From the NCBI GenBank assembly GCA_005281725.1, contig SSBO01000001.1:7928869-7992868 (forward strand): a stretch of DNA of 64,000 bases. Reading direction: 5' to 3'. Numbering within the stretch: position 1 is the stretch's first letter; each line of letters begins with the position of its first letter. The notes beneath the pieces were generated by a model, which searched no databases, was not told the origin of the DNA, and was given only the letters and a program-made list of their open reading frames with translations. This document shows positions 39,077 through 51,600 of the stretch, one piece after another. Position numbers and translations under genes: made by a program. The stretch comes from Wuchereria bancrofti. Its lineage: Eukaryota > Nematoda > Chromadorea > Rhabditida > Onchocercidae.

Positions 39077-39235
39077 GTTATTGTTATTATTATTATTATT
39101 GCTTTGTTGCTGTTGTTATTATTTATTATTATTTATCATTCATTATTACTATTATTTATTATTATCATTAATATTGTCATTATTATTATTATTATCAATA
39201 TCATTATTATTACTACTATTATTATTTATTTTTAT
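39005..39235. repeat. (ATT)n microsatellite
   Basis: A near-perfect (ATT)n run of about 70 bp at the left end continues as a degenerate ATT/GTT tract. It explains the poly-Leu, poly-Ile and poly-Tyr ORFs in the three plus-strand frames. Confidence 0.95.
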
Positions 39236-39661
39236 TAAAAAAAAATGTAATTTAGCTAATATTTAAAATTGTCGTATATGAATTGCTATTATTGTATATG
39301 GAATAAATCAAACATTATGCAGAAATATATTGAGCAAATTGCTAAATAATTTATTATTTTTAATTTAAAATCTAATTTAGATAATATTTAAAATATTTAA
39401 AGGATTAATTTGACATAAAAGTTCCCTTATTTCAAGTACTTTTTCAAACATTTTCACATCGTTTCAATATTAAGCATTTCTGTTACATTTTATGTAAAAA
39501 CTTCAAATTAGTAAACAATTTACTTCTCAAACTTATAACTACTTCAATTAAATATACTTAAGAGTTGAGAGAGAAGCTCACGGGCAAATGCTAACATTAA
39601 TGACACAGAACTTAAAAGTTTATAATCTTTTTTTGCAAAAATTTATCGCTTATATCTATCG

Positions 39662-39816
<155 letters not shown>

Positions 39817-41779
39817 ACAGACGCACACGTATATATTAGGTCCTTACTCGTTTCCTAATTTACTAATTTTACAGATATACTATGTGACCCTTACTTTCTC
39901 TATTTCATGAATCATTATGCTTCGAAATACATCATTTAATAGAACAATCGATTGTTCTACTGACGAATTTATTCATCCGAAATGATTTTTTGCCATACTC
40001 CAGATTTTTCGGATAAAGTATACCTGCATTTGCATAATTTTTAAGACTATACATTTTTTTTCCCCTTTATTTTTTTAAAGTAGCAGACAAGAATGGTAAG
40101 GAAGAGAGAGAGAGAAAGAGAGATGGAAAAAGATGAAAAGTGACTTTTGTTTTAAAAAATAAAATTTAAAAAAAAAAAAGAGGATTATTACATAATAAAT
40201 TTAAAATAGTGTGCAAAGGAAAAAAGAAAGAAAAGAAACAACAATTCAGATGTTTCTATTAATTTGATAGTGTTGATTACCAACTAACTTATGTGATGAA
40301 TGAGAAATTAGAAAAAAAAATAAAGTAAACGATATATCAAATACATGAGCAAAAATTTAATAGAAATAAACTGGCAGAGAAGAGAGAAACATCAATGATA
40401 GATTGTAATGGATAATATATAAAGTATGTAGCATTTGTTATAAGTGATAAGCCTTAGAAGAGAGGCAAAGATGACAAGTAAATTTTCAATAAGGAAAAGT
40501 AAGAAATTATTGATACCATTTGTTTATGATTTATGCATACTTGTTGGACTTTTTAATCGAAAATATAGTCTGAAATGTTAATTATAATGCTCGTTTTTTT
40601 TATGATATTTCAAATAATAATTGTAGTCTGATGTGATTATTACAATAAGTTTTCTTTTTAAAGAAAAAGGAATTACGTCATTTTTAGGTGCTGTTGTTCC
40701 TAATTGAAAAGCTATCAAATACACAGACGCGACTTTTAATTAGAATTAGAGAAAGCTAAAGCATGATAAAATTGACAAATCGATCAGTGAAGAGAAATAT
40801 TTGCATCGAGATATTGTTGTACATTTCCTCATATGAAGTGTATAATATCCGTAGTAACATTATTGTCCTACTGATGGATAACACATCAATCGATTAGTCG
40901 TATTTTTCATTTTGTATTTAATTTATTTACATCAACATGAGAAATATATACATTAAAATGATAATACTTTACATTACAAATTATCGTAATGATAGAATGT
41001 TTTTAAGTCAACATTTAATTAATTCGATCGATAAATGAAGGATAGTTGTAATTCGAAAGTTGTTATTGATCACTATAAACAGCTAAGCAATAGTATTGAC
41101 TTGTGAAAACGATACGTATTTTAACAAGCAAGCAAACCCGCCACTGCTAGTAGCTTCCTGCTAGCAATAATACAAAATAAAACAGGTGATAATTCAATGA
41201 ATAGATATGACAGAAAAACTATGGTGTCACTAATACGCAATATATTTCTACAGATTTTCCATGAAAAAGAAAAAAATACTAATAAAAATATCGCTAATAA
41301 AAAAAAGAAAAGCTTTCAACCGTTACTAATAATCTAACATGTGTAATGTTTAATGATTTCAATTAATATTTACTATACTTGCACATTTTATTGTCATTCC
41401 CCTTAAATTCATATAGTTATTTTATCATTTGAAAGTTTTGCTTTTTTTTGGAAATATTTGGTAGCATATAATAACAAATAATTTTCCTGTCATAAATTCT
41501 AACCAATTCTCAAACTTTCCGGATTATCATTCTCCTACAAAAAAAAAGAAAAAAAAAAGAATTGCGGAAAATTTACAAGAAATTCAGAAAAGCCAATACT
41601 TTTTCTGAACTTTAGCAGTGTTCACAGGTAATTTAAATTCAACAATAAGGACACTTCTTATATGCACACAGATCAAAAGAAAAAAACCTAACTTATCCGA
41701 AATTTAAAATAAAGAGTCAGAAAGTGCAGACTTTGCTGAATGGTCTAACTGATTAACTGACACAAAGCTACTATACAAA

Positions 41780-44700
41780 TTAATTTTTTTCTTCATCACT
41801 TTTCCGAGTTAACAAATCGTACAGTCCTACTGAAGAGAACAGCTCTGCATCCATATTTGATGTTGCCTCTGAATTTATATTAGTACTTTCTCGGCTAGGA
41901 CAACCACTACTACCCAGTCCCTTTTTTTGCATTTGATCATCAGTCTTTGAATTTATTCTTCCAGATAACTCTGACTTTCGGACCAGTAACTGTCCTATTG
42001 GAATTTCACCCAATAACTTCTCTTTTTTGATTCGATTTAAATAAATTCCTTCATTGGCAAAATAACCATAAAATAACGGAATGTACTGCATCTTCCCAGC
42101 AAGCCAAACCTATAAAAATGTTTGGAGGGATGAACAAGCAGGATAAAATATGATATTATTCTTTACTAACCATTCTTACCGCTGCCAATGAGGAAAAACA
42201 GTGGTACTGATTACATAATGAATGGAGCACAATTTAGTGTATATCAAAGTGTTATGATATTAAGGTATTCTGAAGCTTTTATTCCTACTCAAAATAGGAC
42301 ATAAAAAGTTTTAATGAAATAAAAAATCAATAAAACTTATTAAGATTAATCAGAAAGTGTGGATGACTGTACTATGTTTAAAAGCACACAAAACCGATCA
42401 TTTGTGCTATAACATGAATTAATTTATTCCTTGAAAAAATAACAACTCCAGTTGTGATTACAAATCAAATAAAAACATCGATATTTAATCGATTTTATTA
42501 ATGGGATCATTGGTCGGCCCTGTGGCCTAATGGATAAGGCGTCGCTCTCCTAAAGCGAAGACTGCAGGTTCGAGTCCTGCCAGGGTCGTATGACTGATAT
42601 ATCACACTTCAGGATAAGAGAGGGGGATTTCGCGGGAAAGGGCCCGTTTTACTCTTACTTAAAGTATTACTTGAACGCTTTGCATTACCCTTCAATTATC
42701 TTAAACCTTACTTTTCGCTTTCACAACGTCTATAATAATTTCAAACTTACAACAATTAGCAAAGAGCCGTACTGAAATTTTGGGAAAAATGATAAAATGG
42801 TTGCTGGTCCAAAATTTACTGCACCATTTATTAATCCACAAGGAGCAAAAAAGAATGATGGTATTGTTTCAACCACAAATAGAGCAATAATTGTCGGATG
42901 TTCTGTAATTGAAATTAACTTATCGCTGACTTAATAAAACTAGCATTATTAAATTTCTAACATCTCAAAGATGAAAAAGAATAGATTCATGTATTCTCTG
43001 CCATTAGTGAAATATGCAATAACAGTCTGTCAGTGTAGCTATATGAAGCATAACAACATTTAGGTAATCCATGTCACTGCAGTTGCTTAAATACTTATTC
43101 AGTGCAGCAACATATCAACAGCGATCTTCAAATGTTCATAGTATGTCAAACATTTATAATAAAATTAATGAACTCGTGCCACAATTAAAAAATTTTAATG
43201 ATAACATTATCTTACCACTGAAAGTAACAGCGATACGCTGTCCATCAGGAGAAATCTTCATATCACGAATATATCCACCAACCTTGTATGTACTCCTACT
43301 ACTACTGTTACCACCGCTACCATTATCCAGATGTTCTAATATCATTTTTGAAAGATCATATACAGGAACAGCAATCTCTGATCCATATGATAATCTGCAA
43401 TGTAATAGAAACGAATAAGAAGTGAATTTTGGTTGAAATAATTGGAAAGTCAGCAAAAAAAGCTGATGGAAATTTTATCCCCTAATTATTATATTAGAAT
43501 AAATCATCAACTGTTTAAATACTGCGTGAAAGAAAAAGTGATCATTTTATTTTACACTCTATTATTATCAGCAATTCAATCTTATAAACCCATAAAAATA
43601 TGTGGAGCCAATAAATAGGCTGTATCAAAGGGAGCTAATTTCATAGAAATGAAGTAAAACTCATATGAAATTATTTGGTTTGAACTAATTTTTTAATTTT
43701 TCTATTTGAACAAGAAATTCAGATCTAGAAAAAGTAATGAATTTCGATTTTTAGATAAAAGAAAATACTTACTGATCATTCTCCGTATTTTGTAGTTTTT
43801 TAATAAAATGAATACCACGAATGAAGGGTTCATCACGTGTTGCAAAAAAAAATACATCACTTAAGGGAGTCCAAGCTGCTGCCATACAAAGACCTTTCAA
43901 TTTTTTCCATCGTTCTTCGTGCCATGAATGACGATCGTAAACACTTCAAAACCAAATATGAAAATCTATAGTAAGGAAGAATATTTATAGAGTTTTAAAT
44001 TAAATAATTCACTAAAGATTTCAAACAGAGTCTTCGTACCTTATGATATTTCCGTCATAAGCAACAGCTATTTTACCACCATTAGGGGAAATCCATACAT
44101 GACGAATACGACCACCAGCCCATGAACCAACTAGTTCGCTTTCACCGTTACTTGTATCCAGAACCTAATGTACTTACTTCATAATAATACTTCCAAAATC
44201 TACTTTACTTAATATACATAAATACTGAACACAAAACTCAAGAATATATCAAACGCTTAAACCGAAATCTATCATATTTAGTGAATAACGAGTCCATAGA
44301 ATATATATTCAAAATATGTAAATCTTTTTGTGTGATATTTCTCTATGGCATTAGAGAGAGAAGATTCAGGTTTAGAAATATGATTTATGGAAGAAAAAAG
44401 TGTACAGACAGAGAATAACTCCGCTAATCCTAAGCTTTTGTATTAATAAATTAGTAAAAAAAGAAGTCTTTGAAGAGCAATATACAAATAAACGTATTTC
44501 CGAAGAAAAAACCTAGCAGAATTAGAGTTTTCTTTTAAAATTTCCGACAAATTCTTCAAACTACATCTAATAGACATTCGAAATGACTGTAAGCACTATT
44601 TAATTAGATAAAAGAAAAAATACTTGCAAACATGATGATGATGTTGAAACGACAAATAGAGCTTGATCAAAAAGAGAATCCCAAAAACATTGTGTGATTG

Positions 44701-46706
44701 GCGCGAGTGATGACATTTCGATGACATCTGCGCAATTGACTGACGGCCTGAAATGAGGATAGCAAAAACTAATTTTTGTCGGAAGATTTGTAAGTAATAC
44801 TCAATATAGCAAAATATATTTTAACCAACCGAATATTCCAGTTTTGCTTGTCAAGCTTCCAAATTAACACAGCATGAGTACAAGCCACTGCTAGAACCAT
44901 ACGATCAAAAGGCCTAAATGAGCATAAATATGACAAAACTTAATTGATCAGAAAAGTTAAGCTACAAAAACAATTTTTTCAAAATATCATACTGGATACC
45001 AAATAACTGAAAATGATTCACAAAACTGCATGTTAAAATAACTCAGAAAATTTACAAATACTAGTTAAAATTCATTAATGGGAAAAAGAAACAAATGTAT
45101 TTACTTCCAAGCCATATCAGTTACATTCTGCTGATACTGATGCTTTAATGTAATAGGTAATCTATTAGAGCCGCAACAAAATATTCTGATACAATCGTTA
45201 TTTTGACATACTGCAATTCGATGACCACTATTATGTATTGCAATACAACGAGCCCAATTTGTCAACCTGAAATGATGAGTCATGTTCGTAATGCTCTCGA
45301 TCATATGATAATCTAATTTAACCAAAAATTTGAGTAAAACAAAATTTCCATTATGGTATTTACAGAGGTTGAACTCAGACATCCATTATAATTGTTCAAT
45401 TGTAAGCTAATGCTTGCTAATCATATGTAACTAAGGTACGGCATAAACGTTGAGAGACGAACTATGTTACACATAAAATGATTCTGCGCGTTTTGACCAT
45501 TGAATCTGGACAATCTAAGACCAAATGATAATCTTACTATTAATTAAATAAGCTTCACGCAACGTTTGATAAGTTAAAACCTTACCAATTTAATGTAGAT
45601 GAGGTCTGCATGATGGAATCATACAGACTTTCTTCAGATTTTGCAAAAACATTAGCGATATCAATCTGAGCTTTATTGAAGATTTGACCTGCGGATAAAA
45701 GCCAGTCACTATAAGGAATAGTACCACTCATAGCATTTTTAACACTATCCACCAGACTATCGATACCTTTGGTTGCCCTCAAAGTCAATGCAAAAATTTA
45801 TCATTTATCAGAAAAATTGATAAATCATTCGATAAGAGTAATGAAATAACGAAGCAGTAGACAAGAGAATTCATATATCACACTAAGTTATAAGTTTGGA
45901 CTTTTTAAACATAGATTTACTTAATAGCAATTTTTCCACTTTTCAACTTCAACTAATTATTATTTAAAGTTGAAACAATTAAAATATTACTCACTAACCA
46001 ACTATTCAAGGTTTGTTGAAATCGACTTTGCTGATTGTCCACAAAAGTTTCGCGAATATTATCACGTGGTAACGATTGTTGTAATCGATTCAGCAATCTA
46101 TCTTCAATTTTCGGAAATACACCTAACTGAAGTATTTATCATTGCCAATAATTCCATTAACATTTTCACAAACTCATCAGTGCAAAATACGAACAAATGG
46201 ATTCAAGGAAATAGATCTCAGTAAAATGAAATTTTGAAGGTAGGTATTTCTAACTTCTACATCCTACTTACTTTCCAAACATTTATAAATGAACAAAATA
46301 TATCTTAAAAAGAAAAAATCACTCATATACTTATTTTCCATCTATTTATATATTAATGAATTTATTCCACATTAAATGAAGTCAAGTCAAAATGTAATCC
46401 AGACATTAAATTACAACATAACCTTGTGATGATGACGTATATCAACTTGAAATACATTTCCAAGAGCAGAAATTATTTAGGAATAAAAATTGAGATATAC
46501 ATGTATATTTTGTATCCAAACGAACAAAAATATATTCATTAAAATGGATAATTTATTCGAAAATTTAATACTTAACAAACCAATGCATTTCCTTCCATTT
46601 CGTGTAATTCTTTTTCATTACCATAAATTAATCGACCGTTTGTTTCGTACAAGCAAACAGGAACATCAGCTGATGATCCAATCGGTGGAAATTGATACGA
46701 TGACAT
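41780..46706 (-). CDS. AAAS: Aladin (AAAS) nucleoporin, 11 exons, 590 aa
   Basis: Exons in transcript order: 46706-46581, 46126-45999, 45777-45586, 45266-45105, 44913-44830, 44747-44624, 44164-44040, 43943-43773, 43394-43216, 42902-42751, 42109-41780. They sum to 1,773 nt in frame. Aladin is a WD-repeat protein of the nuclear pore that is anchored by the membrane nucleoporin NDC1. The N-terminus (LYETNGRLIYGNEKE) matches the vertebrate LYEHNNELVTG region. WD blades follow: FCCGSNRLPITLKHQYQQNV, RMVLAVACTHAVLIWKLD, ISPNGGKIAVAYDG and ISPDGQRIAV. The C-terminal block VWLAGKMQYIPLFYG matches the family's GRIAHIPLYF. Nothing is missing against the family's usual ~550 aa. The last intron holds a tRNA gene on the other strand. 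Confidence 0.94.
42516..42588 (+). tRNA. tRNA-Arg (anticodon CCT)
   Basis: A 73-nt cloverleaf. The acceptor stem GGCCCTG pairs with CAGGGTC (one G-T pair) and G is the discriminator base. The D arm is GCCTAATGGATAAGGC. The anticodon stem TCGCT/AGCGA encloses CTCCTAA, so the anticodon is CCT, reading AGG. The T arm is CTGCAGGTTCGAGTCCTGC-like with the GGTTCGAGTCC B box. There is no intron. A short T run (TTTTACT) lies about 60 bp downstream. It is antisense to aladin, inside that gene's last intron. Confidence 0.95.
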
Positions 46707-48618
46707 AATCAAGATCCTCAAAAACGATTAAAAATAACAATTATCAAACAATACTTTTATCATTTTTATAGCTCTTTCATTCCCCTAATTTAGTGAAACT
46801 TTTTTAAATCATGCAAAAACAAATCAAGCAATTTTCTAAAATCAAAAAAAAAAAAACAATAACAGAATAAAATAAATTGTGTAAAAACTATCCCGTAATT
46901 TTTAAATCCTTAGACCTTTCAAACAGAAAAAACTTGAAAATTTTTGAAAAATTAAAAATGAAATAAATTATATTAAAAACCGACAACCAGAGAAATAGCA
47001 TTACCATTCTTCACATCAATGACAGATGAAGATTTCAAAAAAAAAAAAAGGGGAAAAACTGCACTACTTACCATCACCATTTCTCCCTTCAGGACTCTAT
47101 TATATGTATAGGAGCTTTAGTTATATTAGCAGCTCACGTGGTTGTTATAGATTAAAAGTAATTTTAACGTAGTAACGTACGTATATTTAAAACAATTGCA
47201 TTTATATGTACTTTAATATTCACGTAATATGTATTTTGACGTAAACAATTAGTAAGCTTATTAATGGGTGTTTTTTTTTTTTTGTCAGTGATATATATCG
47301 TAACAATCAACTTATACACTAGATTTTACCGGAATTTGAATGATGACTCTTCAATCTTTCGATAAAGTGTTCCGGATTTCTGATGATTGTAACTTTTGTG
47401 AAGTGTATTAAAAGTAAGACTAAAAGCTTAAGTTTTTTTCTCAGCAAAAAAAAAAACGAATTACAAATGCAAATTCGGAATTGCATCATTGTTAAATTCG
47501 AAATTTAAAATTTATTTCCTCAAATTTTCGTCAGGTAGGAAAGGAAAGAAATGCTTTTGCTATCAAATAACGAATAACATTGTTCTTTTTTGCAATTATT
47601 AATTGGTTATAAAGGTATAACTTTTTTCAAACTAAAAGATTTCTTCTTCAATTTATACTTCACCTTTAAATAACAGCTTCTCTACTTTCAGGTTTTTTTC
47701 AGGATCGAAGTAATCATAACATTTTGAAATTTATTAAGAGTGAGGCAAAAATTAGACCTTCCGATTACTTTATCTTTTAAAATATAATGTTTTCTTTCTT
47801 CTTTTAAATATGGCAACATCAATAATTTTTCCATTTATTTTATTTGTATAAGAAAAATTTAAAAAATGGCAAAAAGAAAAAATTTATTTTCCGAAACTCT
47901 CATTAATAATTTAAATGATAGCATCATACAGATTTTACTAAATATTAAAAATTAAAATTTATTAAATCTTCGATTGTTATTTTAAACTACTTGAAACTTG
48001 TGCAAAAATCTTGTCCTTTTATTATATTACTGCTATACATTGATGATTTTTTTAAATGATTTCTTCAACTTTAAATTAGTTTTAATTGTTTTATTTCAAG
48101 ATAAAAAATTAATATGTTGTTTTTTTGAAATTTTTTATTTCTAACTTAGGCATAAGAAAAGAAAAAAAAACAGAAGTGTGAGAGGGTAGGAAGAGAGATG
48201 AAAGCGTAAAAGAAAATATTTGATAGAAATGACAATTGTGATTTGTTTATTATTAAAATTGGTTAGTAATTACTTGCAATGATTGGTACTTCTCATTGGT
48301 AATTCAAAGAAATTTCTTCCAATAATGGGGAAAGAGCTTAAAGAGAAGAATGACGAAAATGAAGAATGAATTGTAAGGAAAGGCTTGAAAAGGATGAGAA
48401 AGAAGCCTAGGATAATGCTTTTAGACTTATAGTGAAGTTTCCAGATGAAAATTTAAGTCTTAAGCAATAGATTGAGCATATTTAAGACTTCGTTGTTCAA
48501 ATGATTCGTAAAAAATCTTTTTTTTTTTCCTTCTCATCTTTCTCCTCCTCTCTTTTCTTTTTTCGTTTTCCTCATTTAATTTGAAATTGAAAAGGATCAT
48601 TTTGTTGCATATTCAAAA
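46707..48618. promoter_or_regulatory. Shared upstream region of divergent aladin and unc-47
   Basis: The two genes are transcribed away from each other across 1.9 kb, so both promoters should lie here. The sequence is AT-rich. I see no TATA, GATA or other element that I could call with confidence. Confidence 0.5.
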
Positions 48619-51600
48619 ATGGACGAGTTACGTGCTAGCATTACTGCCACTGCTACGCAAAAACAATCATTTCATGGATGGAAAGATTGGACAAATAAAA
48701 ATATTTTTGCATCATCTATTGATGAAACAATATTTGATTATGGTTATCAGAATCAGGATACGACTGCTACAAGAAATAGAAATGTTCAAGGTTCATTCAT
48801 CTTAGCAGTATATCATTTAATTATAATAATAATAATAATGATTATTTATCATTATTATTAATTATTACTATTATTATTATTATTATTTTTATTGTTATTA
48901 TTATTATTATTATTATTGTTATTATCATTAATTATTATTATTATTATTGTTATTATTATTATTATCATGCACACAAAAATTGACTCAAATACCATGACAG
49001 ATTGCAATATTTGCGGTAATTTGCACAGTTATGAAAAAATTTTAGTAAAACATTAGGTTATAAAATTGGTTAGTGAGAATTAGCAAAATATGTGAAAAAA
49101 CAAGGGGAAGAAAAAAATACGAATTCATTAACTAATTAATAACTAAATCATATTAGTAGTATAAAATCTTATCAAAATTGTAAATTTGGAATTAATCAGT
49201 TCTAACAATTTTTTACATATGTGTATTGGCTCAGTTATTTCATCAATTGTTAGTGTATATGGAAGAAAATTTTCAAATGAAAACAGGTGTCATAAGTAAT
49301 ACTAATTTTAACTTTGCCAAATTTTGACCAACGAAATTTATTTAGTATTGCAATTCAATTAATGAAAACTGCTATAGGTGGAAATTTCAAAGTGTTAGAA
49401 GTTAATTTATAAAAATGAAATAATTGAAGTTTTTTTTTGAAATATTTGAAATATTGTTTAGAAATGTCAACAATTGATGAAGAACATACTCCTGAACAAC
49501 CAATTACAGCATTGCAAGCTGCCTGGAATGTTACAAATGCAATTCAGGGAATGTTTATCGTCGGTTTACCTATCGCTGTTAAAGTATCATTTCAATATTT
49601 CACATATTTTAGTAAAAAGGAAAAAGCAAAGACTTTTTTTTTCCAATATCTAAATATTGAAATTTTTTGAATTAAAAATTTTTTCAGTTATATAAAACAA
49701 TAATTTTATATCACTGCTTACTTTTTTTCTATCCATTTGCTGTTCGTTCGAACTTTCAACTTGCGAATCGATAATATTATCTAAAGCTTATATTTGGGGC
49801 TTAAAGATGGATGATATTATCTAAAATTTAGAATTCTTATTTAGAATTTAAGGATCAGATTTAAGGTAAGAATTAATAAATCTTTCAATGAAATCACTAC
49901 TGGAGAAAAAAAAAGAAGTCGAAGTGAGAAAAGATGGGACAGGAAAAGTATAAATGTTAAAAAATAAATAGATTAGCACTAATTTAAAATCATTCCTTAT
50001 TGTATAGGCTCATTGCAATCGTTGATTTATTTCTAACACTAAGATTGGCATCGTTATCATTATCATTCATGTGATTGAAATAAATATCGTAATAATAATA
50101 ATACAATTTAAATGATATAATTTAACGATTTAAGTTTTAATTTTTAATAGATCAATTGCTTTGAAAATAAGGTAAAATTCATGAATTAATGGATTATTGA
50201 TGAATTTATATGATTAGTGAATTAATTTATGAACTAATTGATGAAATAATTAATGGGCAAGTGAAAATTTAATATTCATAAGTCTATCTCATTTTCTGAT
50301 TTTTTTTTTAATTCAATGTAATTTTTCTCACTTTCTTCATTTGTTTGTATGAATTCAATTAACCATAATTTGCTGTAATATTAGATAGTCTGGTAGAATT
50401 TCAAAATTCTAAAATCTTATCATTAAGTGATAAATTATACCAATAAATTTAGTGGAAAGTTTTGCAACAGATAGTTTATCTTTTAACATTTTTTTTCATC
50501 CGTATATATCCGAAAAAAAAAATAAGAAAAAACTATGCAGTATTCTTTGTTAATTGTCTTTTCAACGAGAAAGTTTTAGCTTAAGTTTTAAAATTTGACC
50601 ATTTCAAGTTTCATTATTCAATTACAGTTGTGCTCAAATTAATGACTGAGTAATGAAGTAACTTGAAAAATAAATAATGCAATTGCTGTCAGTCCTAAAA
50701 ACGAAAAATCATATTTTGTTAAGTTTTCAAATTGCAAGGAAAAGTATTTTAAATTTTACATTATCAGGTTATTCCAATCTCCGAAAACGTTCCTTATTAC
50801 TGGATTGTATCGTAAACTACCTGTCTTCCACAATTCTAAAATAATGAGAAGATAAGTAAATGTTCACTGTCCACATATATGCTTATTTGATAACTGAAAT
50901 TAGTTATTTTTCTATGCTGAATATACTTCGAAATTTATTGGGATTGAATTTACCTTTGTACAGAATTACTCGTAATAGAAAAATTAAATTAATCAAAAGG
51001 GAAGCAGAAAAGACAGCATATTGTTCTGAATTAAATTTAATATCAATTAATTGTCCTTAATTTATTTAATTTCTTATGTTCACCCAATCGTATAATTGAT
51101 ATCAGAATAAACTTTGGAATTTATTGAAATTAAATTTATCTAGATAATTTTTTCTCAATTTGTTCAAAATGGTTTAATAATAAACAGTTGTATAATTCTT
51201 GTCGTTGCAATTTAGTCATTCAATTTCTATTTCTAATTGCCTAGTTTATTCAAGGTTGGTGGATGGTGGACAATTATAGCAATTCTTGGCGTTGCATATT
51301 TATGCTATTGGAGTGGAATTTTACTCATCGATTGCTTGTATGAAAATAATGTTAAAGTAAGCTATAATTTTTAATGTGTTTTAAAAAGTAGAGAGAATAT
51401 TTGGATACATTTCAAAATTCAAATAAAAAATATCAGAGAAGAAAAAATTTTGCCAATTTAATTTAAAATATTATATGTGAAGGAATCACCTTTACCGAAC
51501 ATTTCAAATTTTAAAAATTTTGAAAAAAAATAAATTATGCACAGATAAGAAGTACGTATCAAGCGGTAGCAGAAGCGTATCGTCCAGGAATGGGCCGTTT

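Noticed and set aside
38850..39266. Poly-Leu, poly-Tyr and poly-Ile ORFs
   Set aside because: All three frames of an (ATT)n tract are open; no gene structure around them.
45970..46224. 84-codon plus-strand ORF
   Set aside because: Antisense shadow of aladin exon 2.
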